Source: Roseateles terrae (lineage in GTDB: Bacteria > Pseudomonadota > Gammaproteobacteria > Burkholderiales > Burkholderiaceae_C). From it: DNA of 64,000 bases. Where the stretch lies: positions 186,001 to 250,000 of the forward strand of contig NZ_JACHXO010000002.1 of the NCBI RefSeq assembly GCF_014192155.1. The letters are read 5' to 3'. Made by a program: the position numbers and the translations under genes. The stretch's first letter is position 1. Each line of letters opens with the position of its first letter. Of this stretch, positions 1 through 10,178 are shown piece by piece. The notes under the pieces were generated by a model, which saw only the letters and a list, made by a program, of their open reading frames with translations, was not told where the DNA came from and did no database searches.

Positions 1-95
1 ACGCTGTTGATGCTTCGTTAGACTGCGATTTTAGCTTTCGGAACCCCGGTCTCCGGCCGCGGGCTGTTGGCGCTTGATGTTTTTGGAGACCTTTC

Positions 96-1787
96 ATGGC
101 TGACCCCATCCTGCTGGCCCGGCATGGCGAGATCGAATGCCTGCTCCTGCCGGCGCTGGCCAACCGCCACGGGCTGATCACCGGCGCCACCGGCACCGGC
201 AAGACCATCAGCCTGCAGAAGCTGGCCGAATCGCTCTCTCAGATGGGGGTGCCGGTCTTCATGGCCGACGTCAAGGGCGACCTGACCGGCATCTCCCAGC
301 CCGGCCGCGCCTCGGCCAAGCTGCTGGCCGTGCTGCAGGAACGCGGCATCGACGCGCCGGCGCCCTGCGCCTGCCCCACCACGCTGTGGGACGTCTTCGG
401 GGAGCAGGGCCATCCGGTGCGGACGACCGTCTCCGACATGGGGCCGCTGCTGCTGTCCCGGATGCTGGGCCTGAATGAAACCCAGGCGGGCGTGCTGCAG
501 ATGGTCTTCAAGATTGCCGACGACCACGGCCTGGCGCTGCTGGACCTGAAAGACCTGCGGGCCATGCTCCAGCACGTGGGAGAACACGCCAGCGAGTTCA
601 CCACCCAGTACGGGAATGTGTCGGCCGCCAGCGTGGGGGCGATTCAGCGCGGACTGTTGCAGATCGAAACGCAGGGCGGCGACAAATTCTTCGGCGAGCC
701 GATGCTGAACATTGCCGACTTCATGCAGACGGTGGACGGCCAGGGCGTGATCAACATCCTGGCCGCCGACAAGCTGATGGCCGCGCCCCGGCTCTACGCC
801 ACCTTCCTGCTGTGGATGCTGTCGGAGCTGTTCGAGACGCTGCCCGAGGTGGGAGATCTGGACCAGCCCAAGCTGGTGTTTTTCTTCGATGAGGCGCATT
901 TGCTGTTCAAGGATGCCCCACCCGCCTTGGTGGAGCGGATCGAGCTGGTGGTGCGGCTGGTGCGCTCCAAGGGAGTGGGGGTCTACTTCGTGACCCAGAA
1001 CCCGCTGGACATCCCCGATGCGGTGCTGGGCCAGCTGGGCAATCGGGTGCAGCATGCGCTGCGCGCCTTCACCCCGCGGGACCAAAAGGCGGTGAAGGCC
1101 GCTGCCGAGACCATGCGGCCCAAGCCGGGGCTGGACATCGCCATGGCCATCACCGAACTGGGCGTGGGCGAGGCGCTGGTGAGCCTGCTGGACGACAAGG
1201 GGCGGCCCTGCATCACCGAGCGGGTGTTCGTTCTGCCGCCGGGCAGCCAGATTGGCCCGATCACACCGGCCCAGCGCAAGACGCTGATGGAGCAGTCGCT
1301 GGTGGCGGGGGTCTATGAGCAGCAGGTGGACCGGGAATCGGCGTATGAAAAACTGACCGGACGGGCGGCGGCCAGTGCGCAGTCGGCGGAGCGGGATGCT
1401 CAGGCCGGCGCGCCGTCGGGCCCGCGGGACGCCGCCACCGGTCGCCCGACCGGCTCGCGGACGATGGCGGACGAGGCCGGTGACGTGTTCCAGCGCGGCG
1501 CCGCCGACAGCGGTGCGGGTGACCTTGGCGGCGCACAGGGTGGCGCACAAGGCGGCGCACGCGGCGGCACACGCGCCGGTGAGTCTGAAGGCGAAGGCGG
1601 CATGCTGGACGGGCTCAAGGATGTGCTGTTCGGCAGCACGGGGCCGCGGGGCGGTCGCCGGGAGGGTTTGGCCGAGGCGGCTGCCAAGTCGGCGCTGCGC
1701 TCCATCGGGTCGTCGGTCGGCCGGGAACTGGTGCGCGGGGTGCTGGGCAGCCTGCTGGGTGGCAAGTCCGGGCGCTCGCGGCGCTGA
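96..1787 (+). CDS. HerA-like P-loop ATPase (DUF853 family)
   Basis: This 563-residue protein is a cytoplasmic HerA/FtsK-type ATPase of the DUF853 (YjgR) family, whose members are presumed DNA translocases or helicases with no firmly established cellular role. A Walker A motif, GATGTGKT, lies at residues 30-37. A Walker B stretch, [10 protein letters not shown], has its Asp-Glu pair near residues 265-266. A VTQNP sensor-like segment follows. The last 150 residues are poorly conserved and contain a Gly/Ala-rich run of [10 protein letters not shown] type near residues 480-500, probably a flexible tail. It appears monocistronic, with the next gene starting about 270 bp downstream. Family assignment is secure; the function is known only by homology. 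Confidence 0.9.
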   Translation: MADPILLARHGEIECLLLPALANRHGLITGATGTGKTISLQKLAESLSQMGVPVFMADVKGDLTGISQPGRASAKLLAVLQERGIDAPAPCACPTTLWDVFGEQGHPVRTTVSDMGPLLLSRMLGLNETQAGVLQMVFKIADDHGLALLDLKDLRAMLQHVGEHASEFTTQYGNVSAASVGAIQRGLLQIETQGGDKFFGEPMLNIADFMQTVDGQGVINILAADKLMAAPRLYATFLLWMLSELFETLPEVGDLDQPKLVFFFDEAHLLFKDAPPALVERIELVVRLVRSKGVGVYFVTQNPLDIPDAVLGQLGNRVQHALRAFTPRDQKAVKAAAETMRPKPGLDIAMAITELGVGEALVSLLDDKGRPCITERVFVLPPGSQIGPITPAQRKTLMEQSLVAGVYEQQVDRESAYEKLTGRAAASAQSAERDAQAGAPSGPRDAATGRPTGSRTMADEAGDVFQRGAADSGAGDLGGAQGGAQGGARGGTRAGESEGEGGMLDGLKDVLFGSTGPRGGRREGLAEAAAKSALRSIGSSVGRELVRGVLGSLLGGKSGRSRR

Positions 1788-2054
1788 TGCCGGCTGACGC
1801 CTGGACGTGGTCCCCCGCTGAGCGCGTGCGGCGGTCGTTCGAGGGCCAGCACCTCGCGACGCACACCGGCGGGTCTCCACCGGCATGGATGGCGGGCGAC
1901 TCGCGCTTCCCGGGCGCCGCTCGCGCCGCTGGCCAGCCACTGGCGGCGTCCTTCTGCGGCTCGTCGCACCGGCGTGGCTGCCGCCGCTCGGGACCTTCAC
2001 AGTTCGGTCATCGCATCCACCGAGATGCCTCAACCCGGACTGTTGGAGACCCTC

Positions 2055-2651
2055 ATGCACACCTCGCCCCTCGACGCCCTGACCCAGATCGCCACCCACG
2101 TCCCCGTCTGGGTGTGGATTCTGCTGGTGGCGCTGATCGCCCTCGGCCTGAAGCAGCGCCAGACCCAGTTCGTCAGCCGCAAGCGCCTGCTGGTGCTGCC
2201 CGCCGTCTGGCTGGTGTTCGGTGCCTGGGGAGTGCAAAAAGGCTTCGGACAGGCCGGCACCGCCGGCGTGGCGATGGTCGCCTGGGCGGCTGGCCTGCTG
2301 ACCAGCACTGGGGCCCTCGTTGCCAGCGGCTGGCCGGCCAGCACCGACTCCCGCACGGGGCAGCCCCAGGCACCCGGCGCCATCGATGCCACTGGCGCGC
2401 AACGGGCGTCGGGGCTGTATCGCGTGCCGGGCAGCTGGCTGCCGATGGTGGTGATGTTGGCCATCTTCTGCGCACGCTTTGCGGTGGGCATGGCCTTGGG
2501 CGTTCGTCCCAGCCTGGCCCAGGACGCGACCTTTGCCGGCATCGCCAGCCTGAGCTTTGGCCTGCTGAGCGGCTTCTTCGTGGGCCGCAGCCTCAACATC
2601 CTGCGCCGCGGTGGATGGGAGCGGCCTGTCCAGGCCGCGATGGCGGCATGA
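2055..2651 (+). CDS. small multi-pass membrane protein, DUF6622-like
   Basis: A roughly 198-residue inner-membrane protein. Hydrophobic segments follow the start (WVWILLVALIALGL), then a Lys/Arg-rich loop (KQRQTQFVSRKR) and further helices near VLPAVWLVFGAW, VAMVAWAAGLL, PMVVMLAIFCARFAVGMALG and the C-terminus, giving about five membrane spans. I chose the ATG at 2055 because GGAGA lies six bases upstream; an in-frame ATG at 2025 has no good ribosome-binding site. It resembles uncharacterised DUF6622-type proteins of Burkholderiales. The histidine kinase starts 84 bp downstream, so co-transcription is possible. No function can be assigned from sequence. Confidence 0.7.
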   Translation: MHTSPLDALTQIATHVPVWVWILLVALIALGLKQRQTQFVSRKRLLVLPAVWLVFGAWGVQKGFGQAGTAGVAMVAWAAGLLTSTGALVASGWPASTDSRTGQPQAPGAIDATGAQRASGLYRVPGSWLPMVVMLAIFCARFAVGMALGVRPSLAQDATFAGIASLSFGLLSGFFVGRSLNILRRGGWERPVQAAMAA

Positions 2652-2735
2652 CACGATGGCGTCCGCGACCGCCGGTACAACGCCGCCACCGGCGACCGCC
2701 CGCCTCGCGCCCTCTATCCCATTGACTGGCTTCAC

Positions 2736-3983
2736 ATGTCCCCTACCCCGCATGAAGGCCCCGGCCTGAGCGCCCGGCAGCAGCCGCCGCAGCCGCAGCT
2801 GCAGCTGCAGCTGCAGTTGCATCCCCAGCCCCGGAAGGGTGGACTGCAGGACTGGGCCCGCCTCCTGCTGCGGCAGCTGATCCTGCTGACGATCGTCTCC
2901 GTCGGGCTGACGCTGCTGCTGGTGGGCACGCTCAACAACCAGTGGAAGCCAACGCTGATCTACAGCTTCTGCATCAGCCTGGGCTGCGGCGGTTTCATCC
3001 ATGTCTTTCGCGTGTCGGCGGCCCGTGGACGTATCCGGCTGTATGACCGGCTGGGCTGGTCGCACGATTTCAACGACAACTGGCCCGGATGGCCGCTGAT
3101 GCTGCTGTGCCTGTTGTTCGGCACCGCGCTGGGCTATACCGGCGGCGCCTGGTTGGGGAACCTCTTCACCGGGCTGCATTTCAAGAGCCCGCTGGACGCC
3201 CCCTGGCAGGCGATGTTGGGCGCCCTGGGCTTTTCCATGCTGCCCGGCATTGCGCTGACCTTCATCTTTCTCTCGAGAGGCAAGGCCGCGGCAGCCGAAG
3301 CCCGGGCCGAGACCTTGCGCCGCCAGGCGGCCGAGACCCAGTTGCGGTTGCTGGAAAGCCAGCTGGAGCCGCACATGCTGTTCAACACCCTGGCGAATCT
3401 GCGGGTGCTGATCGGCATGGACGCTGCCCGGGCGCAGGCCATGCTGGACCATCTGATCGCCTTCCTGCGGGCCACTCTGGCGGCCTCGCAGGCCGACCGT
3501 CATGCCCTGCGCGATGAATTCGCCCGGCTGGCCGACTACCTGGCGCTGATGCAGGTGCGCATGGGACAGCGGCTGAGCTTCGAGTTCGATCTGCCGGCGC
3601 AGGCCGCTGACCTGCGGGTCCCGCCACTGCTGCTGCAGCCGCTGGTGGAGAACGCCATCAAACATGGGCTGGAGCCGCATGTAGGAGGCGGACGCCTGAC
3701 CGTGACGGCGCGACTGGTGGGGGGATCGCCCGTCCGGCTGCAGCTGGACGTCGCCGACGACGGGGCCGGTTATTCGCCACCCGCCACGCCGGTGCCGGGC
3801 TCGGGCTTTGGCACCCGTCAGATCCGCGAGCGGCTGCGGGTGGTGTACGGGCCTGACGCGTCGCTTCAGATCCAGGCCCGTCCGGAAGGCGGGACACTCG
3901 CGCGGATCGAGATTCCGTTTCCGCTGCCGGGCCCAGGGTCCGACGCAGTGCCGCCCCCGGCATCCGCCGGGACCACCCCCTGA
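2736..3983 (+). CDS. LytS/YehU-type sensor histidine kinase
   Basis: A 415-residue membrane sensor kinase of the LytS class (His_kinase family, PF06580). The N-terminus is Gln/Pro-rich, encoded by a run of CAG/CTG codons around 2777-2820. About four hydrophobic segments follow (residues 50-180). The phospho-acceptor His213 lies in EPHMLFNTLANL, followed by a HATPase_c domain with the N-box LVENAIKHGL (Asn306) and a DDGAGY G-box. No periplasmic sensing domain is visible, so the signal may be sensed within the membrane. The LytTR response regulator begins 21 bp downstream and is the obvious partner. The stimulus is unknown. Confidence 0.9.
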   Translation: MSPTPHEGPGLSARQQPPQPQLQLQLQLHPQPRKGGLQDWARLLLRQLILLTIVSVGLTLLLVGTLNNQWKPTLIYSFCISLGCGGFIHVFRVSAARGRIRLYDRLGWSHDFNDNWPGWPLMLLCLLFGTALGYTGGAWLGNLFTGLHFKSPLDAPWQAMLGALGFSMLPGIALTFIFLSRGKAAAAEARAETLRRQAAETQLRLLESQLEPHMLFNTLANLRVLIGMDAARAQAMLDHLIAFLRATLAASQADRHALRDEFARLADYLALMQVRMGQRLSFEFDLPAQAADLRVPPLLLQPLVENAIKHGLEPHVGGGRLTVTARLVGGSPVRLQLDVADDGAGYSPPATPVPGSGFGTRQIRERLRVVYGPDASLQIQARPEGGTLARIEIPFPLPGPGSDAVPPPASAGTTP

Positions 3984-4004
3984 CCCCCACGCTCCGAGAC
4001 ACGC

Positions 4005-4913
4005 ATGCCCACCGCATTGATCGCAGAAGACGAAGAACTGCTGGCACAACATCTCCGCCAGGAACTGGCAGGCCTGTGGCCGGATCTGGAAGTGGTTGCG
4101 ATGGCCGCCCACGGGCAGGCCGCCGTGGATCTGGCCCTGCAGCATCTGCCGCAGGTCTGCTTCTTCGATATCCGCATGCCCGGCATGACCGGACTGGAAG
4201 CCGCAGCGATGCTGGCGGACGAATGGCCGGACGGGCCGGGCGCCCCGCCCTTTCCGCTGCTGGTCTTCGTGACCGCTTATGACCAGTACGCATTGCAGGC
4301 GTTTGACCGCGCCGCCGTGGACTATGTGCTCAAACCCGTCCAGCGGGAACGGCTGGCGCAGACGGTGATGCGTCTGCGGGCGGGACTGGCCGCCCGCGCG
4401 GCGGGTGGCGCATCGTCCAGCCTGCCGAGCAGCGTGTCGGGCCCGCCCGCCGTTGCGGCAAGCCCCATGTCCCTTGAAGCCACGCTCGACCAGCTGCGCA
4501 GCCTGCTCCTGGCCGGGGGACCACTGCGGGACTTCGCGCCACAGGCCCCCCAGGCCACCCACACCGCCCAGGCCGACGTTGCCGCGCCCCGGCTGCGCCA
4601 CCTCCAGGTCGGCGTGGGACAGGGCATCGTGCTGCTGCCGGTGGAGCAGATCGAATTCCTCGAAGCCGCCGACAAATACGTCCGTGTGCTGACGGCCGAC
4701 CAGGAATACCTCGTTCGCATCTCCCTGCGGGAGCTGCTGCCACAGCTGGACCCCGACCGCTTCTGGCAGGTGCACCGGGGCCACGTGGTGCAGGTGGACG
4801 CCATCGAGCGGGCGCTGCGGGACGACACCGGCCGCCTGACCTTGAAGTTGCGCCATCGCCCGGAACGCCTGGCCGTCAGCCGGATGTTCGCGCACCGATT
4901 CAAGGCGATGTAA
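4005..4913 (+). CDS. LytTR-family response regulator
   Basis: This 302-residue transcription factor receives phosphate from the kinase encoded just upstream. The receiver domain spans residues 1-125 with acidic residues EDEE at 8-11, phospho-acceptor Asp55 in FFDIRMPG, and Lys110 in LKPVQRERL. A long Ala/Pro-rich linker (about 130-195) leads to a LytTR DNA-binding domain at 200-300, recognisable from VEQIEFLEAADKYVRV and FWQVHRGHVVQVDAI. Family members usually control exported peptides, exopolysaccharide or membrane functions; the target here cannot be read from sequence, though the small membrane protein upstream is a candidate. The linker is longer than usual. Confidence 0.92.
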   Translation: MPTALIAEDEELLAQHLRQELAGLWPDLEVVAMAAHGQAAVDLALQHLPQVCFFDIRMPGMTGLEAAAMLADEWPDGPGAPPFPLLVFVTAYDQYALQAFDRAAVDYVLKPVQRERLAQTVMRLRAGLAARAAGGASSSLPSSVSGPPAVAASPMSLEATLDQLRSLLLAGGPLRDFAPQAPQATHTAQADVAAPRLRHLQVGVGQGIVLLPVEQIEFLEAADKYVRVLTADQEYLVRISLRELLPQLDPDRFWQVHRGHVVQVDAIERALRDDTGRLTLKLRHRPERLAVSRMFAHRFKAM

Positions 4914-4989
4914 GCGCGGCCTGGCCTGCGCCCGTTCCGGAGACGCCCGGCGCGTAGAATCGTCTGCCTCTTTCGCCAGTGATTCATTC

Positions 4990-6867
<1,878 letters not shown>

Positions 6868-6884
6868 CGGGACACGGTGATCCC

Positions 6885-6914
6885 AAAGGGGCGCAGACAT
6901 GCGCCCTTTTTTTT
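6885..6914 (+). terminator. intrinsic terminator after glnS
   Basis: A GC-rich stem (AAAGGGGCGC paired with GCGCCCTTT, one G bulged) with loop AGACAT is followed by eight T residues, 18 bp after the glnS stop. It lies between the convergent ends of glnS and the Ig-repeat gene. The flanking CCCAAAG on the other strand gives only a weak terminator for the minus strand. Confidence 0.85.
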
Positions 6915-6916
6915 CG

Positions 6917-8812
6917 TCAGATCACCGGTGGCGCGGGCGGTGTCAGGTCGACCAGCGACAAGCTCGGGAGACCCGGCGCCTGGGTGTCCAGCACAAACTC
7001 CAGACGGGCCTTGCTGCTGGCGTTCCCGGCCGCGTCCAAGGCAATCAACTCCACGACGTGGTGGCCGTCCGACCAGCCGTCCGGCACCAGCTCGTCACCC
7101 CAGTTGCTCAGACCGTAGGGGACGCCGTCCAGGCTGTAGGTCCATCGTGCATCTGCTTCGAGACCCTCGATCCGCACCGTGCCATCGCTGGTGATCCGGT
7201 CGGTGCTCGACACGCCGGTGTCATTCATCAAGCTGAGCGTGGGGGCGGCTGGGGCTTCCCGGTCCAGTTCAAAGGTGAAGCTGCTGAGCGCAGTGCCCAC
7301 ATTGCCCGCCGCATCGATCTGACGGGCCAGCACGGTCCACGTGCCATCGCGCGTGAAGGCGGCGCTGTCACTGAACAACCCATTCGGGTCGGTGCCCACC
7401 GAATGCCAGGTCTGCCCCCCATCGAGGCTCACCGACCACTGGGCGCCCGGCTCCAGCCCCGCAAAGCGCAAAGTGGGAATGGAGGTGATGCCGTCACCAC
7501 GCACGCCGGTGTCCTGGTTCAGTGCAACGGTGGGCGCGGTGGTGGGCGCGGTGGTGTCCCGCTGGATCTGCAGGGTGGTCGCCGCGCTCTCGTTGCCCGT
7601 GGCATCCCGCACGATCACCTGAATGACATGGTCTCCGTCCGTCCCGAATGCGGCGTCGGGCACCTCCTCACCCTCTCCCGGCACCCAGCCCTGGCCATCC
7701 ACCTGATAGAACCAGACATCGCCCGGCTGCAGTCCCTGGATGACCAGGGTGGCGTCACTGGTGAGGGTGTCGCTGCTGTCGCCCGTGTTGTTCTTGAGTT
7801 GCACGGTGGGCGCGTCCGGCGGCAGGTCGTCCAGCCAGAAGCTGAGCGATGCCGTCGCGCTGGCGTTGCCCGCCAGATCCGTCTGATAGACCTCGACCTG
7901 ATGCGCACCCTGCCCGGTGAAGAAGGAGGCAGGGATCTGCGCGCCCTGCCCCTGCACCCAGCTCTGGCCGTCCACCCGATAGAACCAGATGGCGTCGGTT
8001 TCGAGGTTGCCAATCTGGATGACGGGATCGTTGGTGCTGGGCAGGCCGGAGACGACCCCGGTCCGATTCATCAGACCCAGGGACATGGCGCCTGAAGGGT
8101 CGCTCCCTGGAAGGGACGGCGGATCTGCGGGCGGTTGAGCGGGCGGTTCTGCGGGTGGTTGGCCTGGCGCTGCGCCCACCCCGCCCACGCCACCCCCAGC
8201 CGCACCGCCGCCGCCGCCACCGGACGCCCCAGCGGCCGCGGCGGCCAGCAGTCCTCCGCCCGCGATCCACCAGCCGGCAGCGCCATCGGAATTGCCCCTG
8301 ACGTATGAACTGCGAGGTGAAGCCCCCATGGCGACGGCACCCGCGCCGTCATTGGCCTGAGGTTCGTTGTGGGCAACGCTGCTGCTTCCCAGAAGCGGCA
8401 GAAGCGGAGTACGGTCGTTCCGCTCCCCGTCAGCGCGGGCAGGCTCCGCGAGACGATCAGCCTCCACAAGGATGGCCTCCGCAGGAGCGGCCTCCGCAGC
8501 ATCGGCACCGTGGTCATCATGTGGCTCCGGCTCCGCGTCCGCTTCGTTGTTGTGGCTCAGCGGATCGTCACGGCCTTCTCGCCGGAAGCGTCGCGGAGAC
8601 GTGGTGGCGGATGGGCCGGCCGCAAGAGGACTACTGCCGGGAGGCGAGTGGCTGAGGGGAGCGCCGCTGAGGGAAGCGCCGCTGAAGGGAGCGCCAACGA
8701 GCGGCGTGGCCAGAGACGGACCGGTGAGCTGCGTCGCGGCAGGGCGTGCCGTCGTCAGCGTGGAAGGCGCTGCGCCCGCAGAAGCGCGAGAGAGGTCATT
8801 TTGAAGACTCAT
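6917..8812 (-). CDS. Ig-like repeat surface protein, possibly a shortened adhesin
   Basis: A 631-residue protein read from the ATG at 8812 (MSLQNDLS). The first ~170 residues are Ser/Pro/Ala-rich and acidic, followed by a hydrophobic Gly/Ala segment, WWIAGGGLLAAAAAG, and a Gly-rich linker. About four bacterial Ig-like repeats of 90-97 residues fill residues ~250-620, each opening with a variant of LMNxTG and containing W(F)Y-VDGQ-W and D-AGN-S motifs. Such a Gly-rich hydrophobic leader plus Ig repeats resembles the start of BapA/LapA-like adhesins. However, the protein stops right after a fourth repeat, with no RTX, anchor or secretion signal, so it may be truncated. No secretion system lies nearby. 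Function as a surface or secreted adhesion protein is an inference. Confidence 0.65.
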   Translation of the reverse strand: MSLQNDLSRASAGAAPSTLTTARPAATQLTGPSLATPLVGAPFSGASLSGAPLSHSPPGSSPLAAGPSATTSPRRFRREGRDDPLSHNNEADAEPEPHDDHGADAAEAAPAEAILVEADRLAEPARADGERNDRTPLLPLLGSSSVAHNEPQANDGAGAVAMGASPRSSYVRGNSDGAAGWWIAGGGLLAAAAAGASGGGGGGAAGGGVGGVGAAPGQPPAEPPAQPPADPPSLPGSDPSGAMSLGLMNRTGVVSGLPSTNDPVIQIGNLETDAIWFYRVDGQSWVQGQGAQIPASFFTGQGAHQVEVYQTDLAGNASATASLSFWLDDLPPDAPTVQLKNNTGDSSDTLTSDATLVIQGLQPGDVWFYQVDGQGWVPGEGEEVPDAAFGTDGDHVIQVIVRDATGNESAATTLQIQRDTTAPTTAPTVALNQDTGVRGDGITSIPTLRFAGLEPGAQWSVSLDGGQTWHSVGTDPNGLFSDSAAFTRDGTWTVLARQIDAAGNVGTALSSFTFELDREAPAAPTLSLMNDTGVSSTDRITSDGTVRIEGLEADARWTYSLDGVPYGLSNWGDELVPDGWSDGHHVVELIALDAAGNASSKARLEFVLDTQAPGLPSLSLVDLTPPAPPVI

Positions 8813-9075
8813 GGCGAATGTCAGACATCCAAATGAAGGGATGTCCAGTATTCGCCGCATGGCCCCCGGGCCGCAGCGGCCTGCGTGGGTAGGAAATCGG
8901 CCAGCGACCGCGGAAACCGGTGACGGGACCGACTTGGTGAAGGCGAAGCCCTCGCCGCACTGTTCGGCGGCCCACATCGCCAGATCCGATCAGAGACCGG
9001 CCATGGCAACCCTTCGCCGCCCGACCGGATCACCGAACATCCTCGCGTCTGCGGCGAGGTCCGGTGCGGTCCAGC

Positions 9076-9321
9076 TTACTTGTAGTAAGCCTCGACCTTG
9101 CCCCTGAGCTTGATCATCAGGGGCTGACCCTTGCGGTCCAGCGTGCGGCCAGCGGGGACCTTGATCCAGCCTTCGCTGATGCAGTATTCCTCGACATCCA
9201 TGCGATCCTTGCCGTTGAAGCGGATGCCGATCTCGTGCTCAAAGATGGCGGCCACATGGTGCGGGCTGCGCGGGTCCACGGACAGATGGTCGGGCAGTTC
9301 GGGGCGAGCGGTCTCGGTCAT
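9076..9321 (-). CDS. DUF3297 family small protein
   Basis: An 81-residue cytoplasmic protein of the DUF3297 family, common in proteobacteria and of unknown role. Family features seen are an opening LPDHLSVDPRSPHH, then GIRFNGKDR and EYCISEGWIKVPAG, ending in a Lys/Arg-rich strand, MIKLRGKVEAYYK. The length is typical. It lies at the end of a minus-strand run with yciH and dusC, separated by 75 bp from the next small gene. No membrane or catalytic signature is present. Confidence 0.88.
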   Translation of the reverse strand: MTETARPELPDHLSVDPRSPHHVAAIFEHEIGIRFNGKDRMDVEEYCISEGWIKVPAGRTLDRKGQPLMIKLRGKVEAYYK

Positions 9322-9396
9322 GAAAAGGTCAACAAGAAGAACACAGGACCTGCATTGTCCTGCAGTTCAGACCGGCCCCGCTGGCCTGCCTTCAGG

Positions 9397-9636
9397 TCAG
9401 CCGTAGCAACGCTGCACCACCGGCGTGGCGTACTCGTGGCCGACCACCGCGCGGGCGAAGAGATAGTTGTCGCGGGCCTGCTCGCTGAGCTGGTCCAGGG
9501 CCACCTGGCCGCCGGCATCACAGGGAAAACTCAGCCCCCGGCCACTGTGGAACAGGGACTCGAAGCGCAGCAGATACGGCGCCTGGGACGGGGCGGTCGG
9601 ACGGCTGTCGCGGCGGGTGTCAACGGACGGATTCAT
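9397..9636 (-). CDS. conserved hypothetical small protein
   Basis: A 79-residue protein starting at MNPSVDTRRDS (ATG at 9636). The C-terminal half reads LLRFESLFHSGRGLSFPC followed by QVALDQLSEQARDNYLFARA, a sequence style I recognise from short uncharacterised Burkholderiales proteins. It has no signal peptide, membrane helix or known motif. An upstream in-frame start at 9699 would add an Arg-rich segment that looks like untranslated leader. It is separated from yciH by 190 bp, a gap in which I see nothing clear. Confidence 0.6.
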   Translation of the reverse strand: MNPSVDTRRDSRPTAPSQAPYLLRFESLFHSGRGLSFPCDAGGQVALDQLSEQARDNYLFARAVVGHEYATPVVQRCYG

Positions 9637-9826
9637 CACGCATCTCCAACGCCTGGGGAGGCAGGCATGGCCCAACCTTAGGGCGCCGGCCAGCGCCATG
9701 TGCGTGCAAACGTCGCAGTTCTTACAGCTGTTGCAGACCCACCCTCAAACATGGGGGCGGGAATGCGAGAGGTGTCACAGTCCGTCGGCACTGCGGTCGC
9801 TGCAACCCCTGCTTTGTCCGCCTGTT

Positions 9827-10171
9827 TCAGCCGCCTGCGCGTTTCGGGGAATACCCCGCCTTCTGCAGCCACTGCATCACCTTGTCCAGGTGGTCGCCCT
9901 GAATCTCGACCGTACCGTCCTTCACCGTGCCGCCACTGCCGCAGGCCGCCTTGAGCTGCTTCGCGACACCGGTGAGTTCATCCAGGGTCAGGGGCAGGCC
10001 CAGGATGACGGTCACGCCCTTGCCTTTGCGGCCGGCGGTCTCGCGCCGCACGCGCACCTGACCGTTGCCCAGAACGGCCGATTGCGCCTGCGCCTTGCAG
10101 CGACAGTCCGCCTGGGCCTGACGGCAGACCGGGCAGGTGCGGCCGCCGTCGGTGGAATAAACCAGTGCCAT
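9827..10171 (-). CDS. yciH: SUI1/eIF1-like translation factor YciH
   Basis: A 114-residue homologue of eukaryotic initiation factor eIF1. The N-terminus carries a Cys-rich CPVC..CRC knuckle, and the SUI1 domain covers about residues 40-114. Recognisable blocks are RRETAGRKGKGVTVILGLP, the acidic/basic surface around LTGVAKQLKAACGSGGTVK, and DGTVEIQGDH. E. coli YciH can discriminate initiation complexes in vitro, but its in vivo role is modest. I place the start at MALVYSTDGG (10171) because upstream sequence is unconserved. It lies only 7 bp after the peptidase gene and probably shares its transcript. Confidence 0.93.
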   Translation of the reverse strand: MALVYSTDGGRTCPVCRQAQADCRCKAQAQSAVLGNGQVRVRRETAGRKGKGVTVILGLPLTLDELTGVAKQLKAACGSGGTVKDGTVEIQGDHLDKVMQWLQKAGYSPKRAGG

Positions 10172-10178
10172 GCTGACC

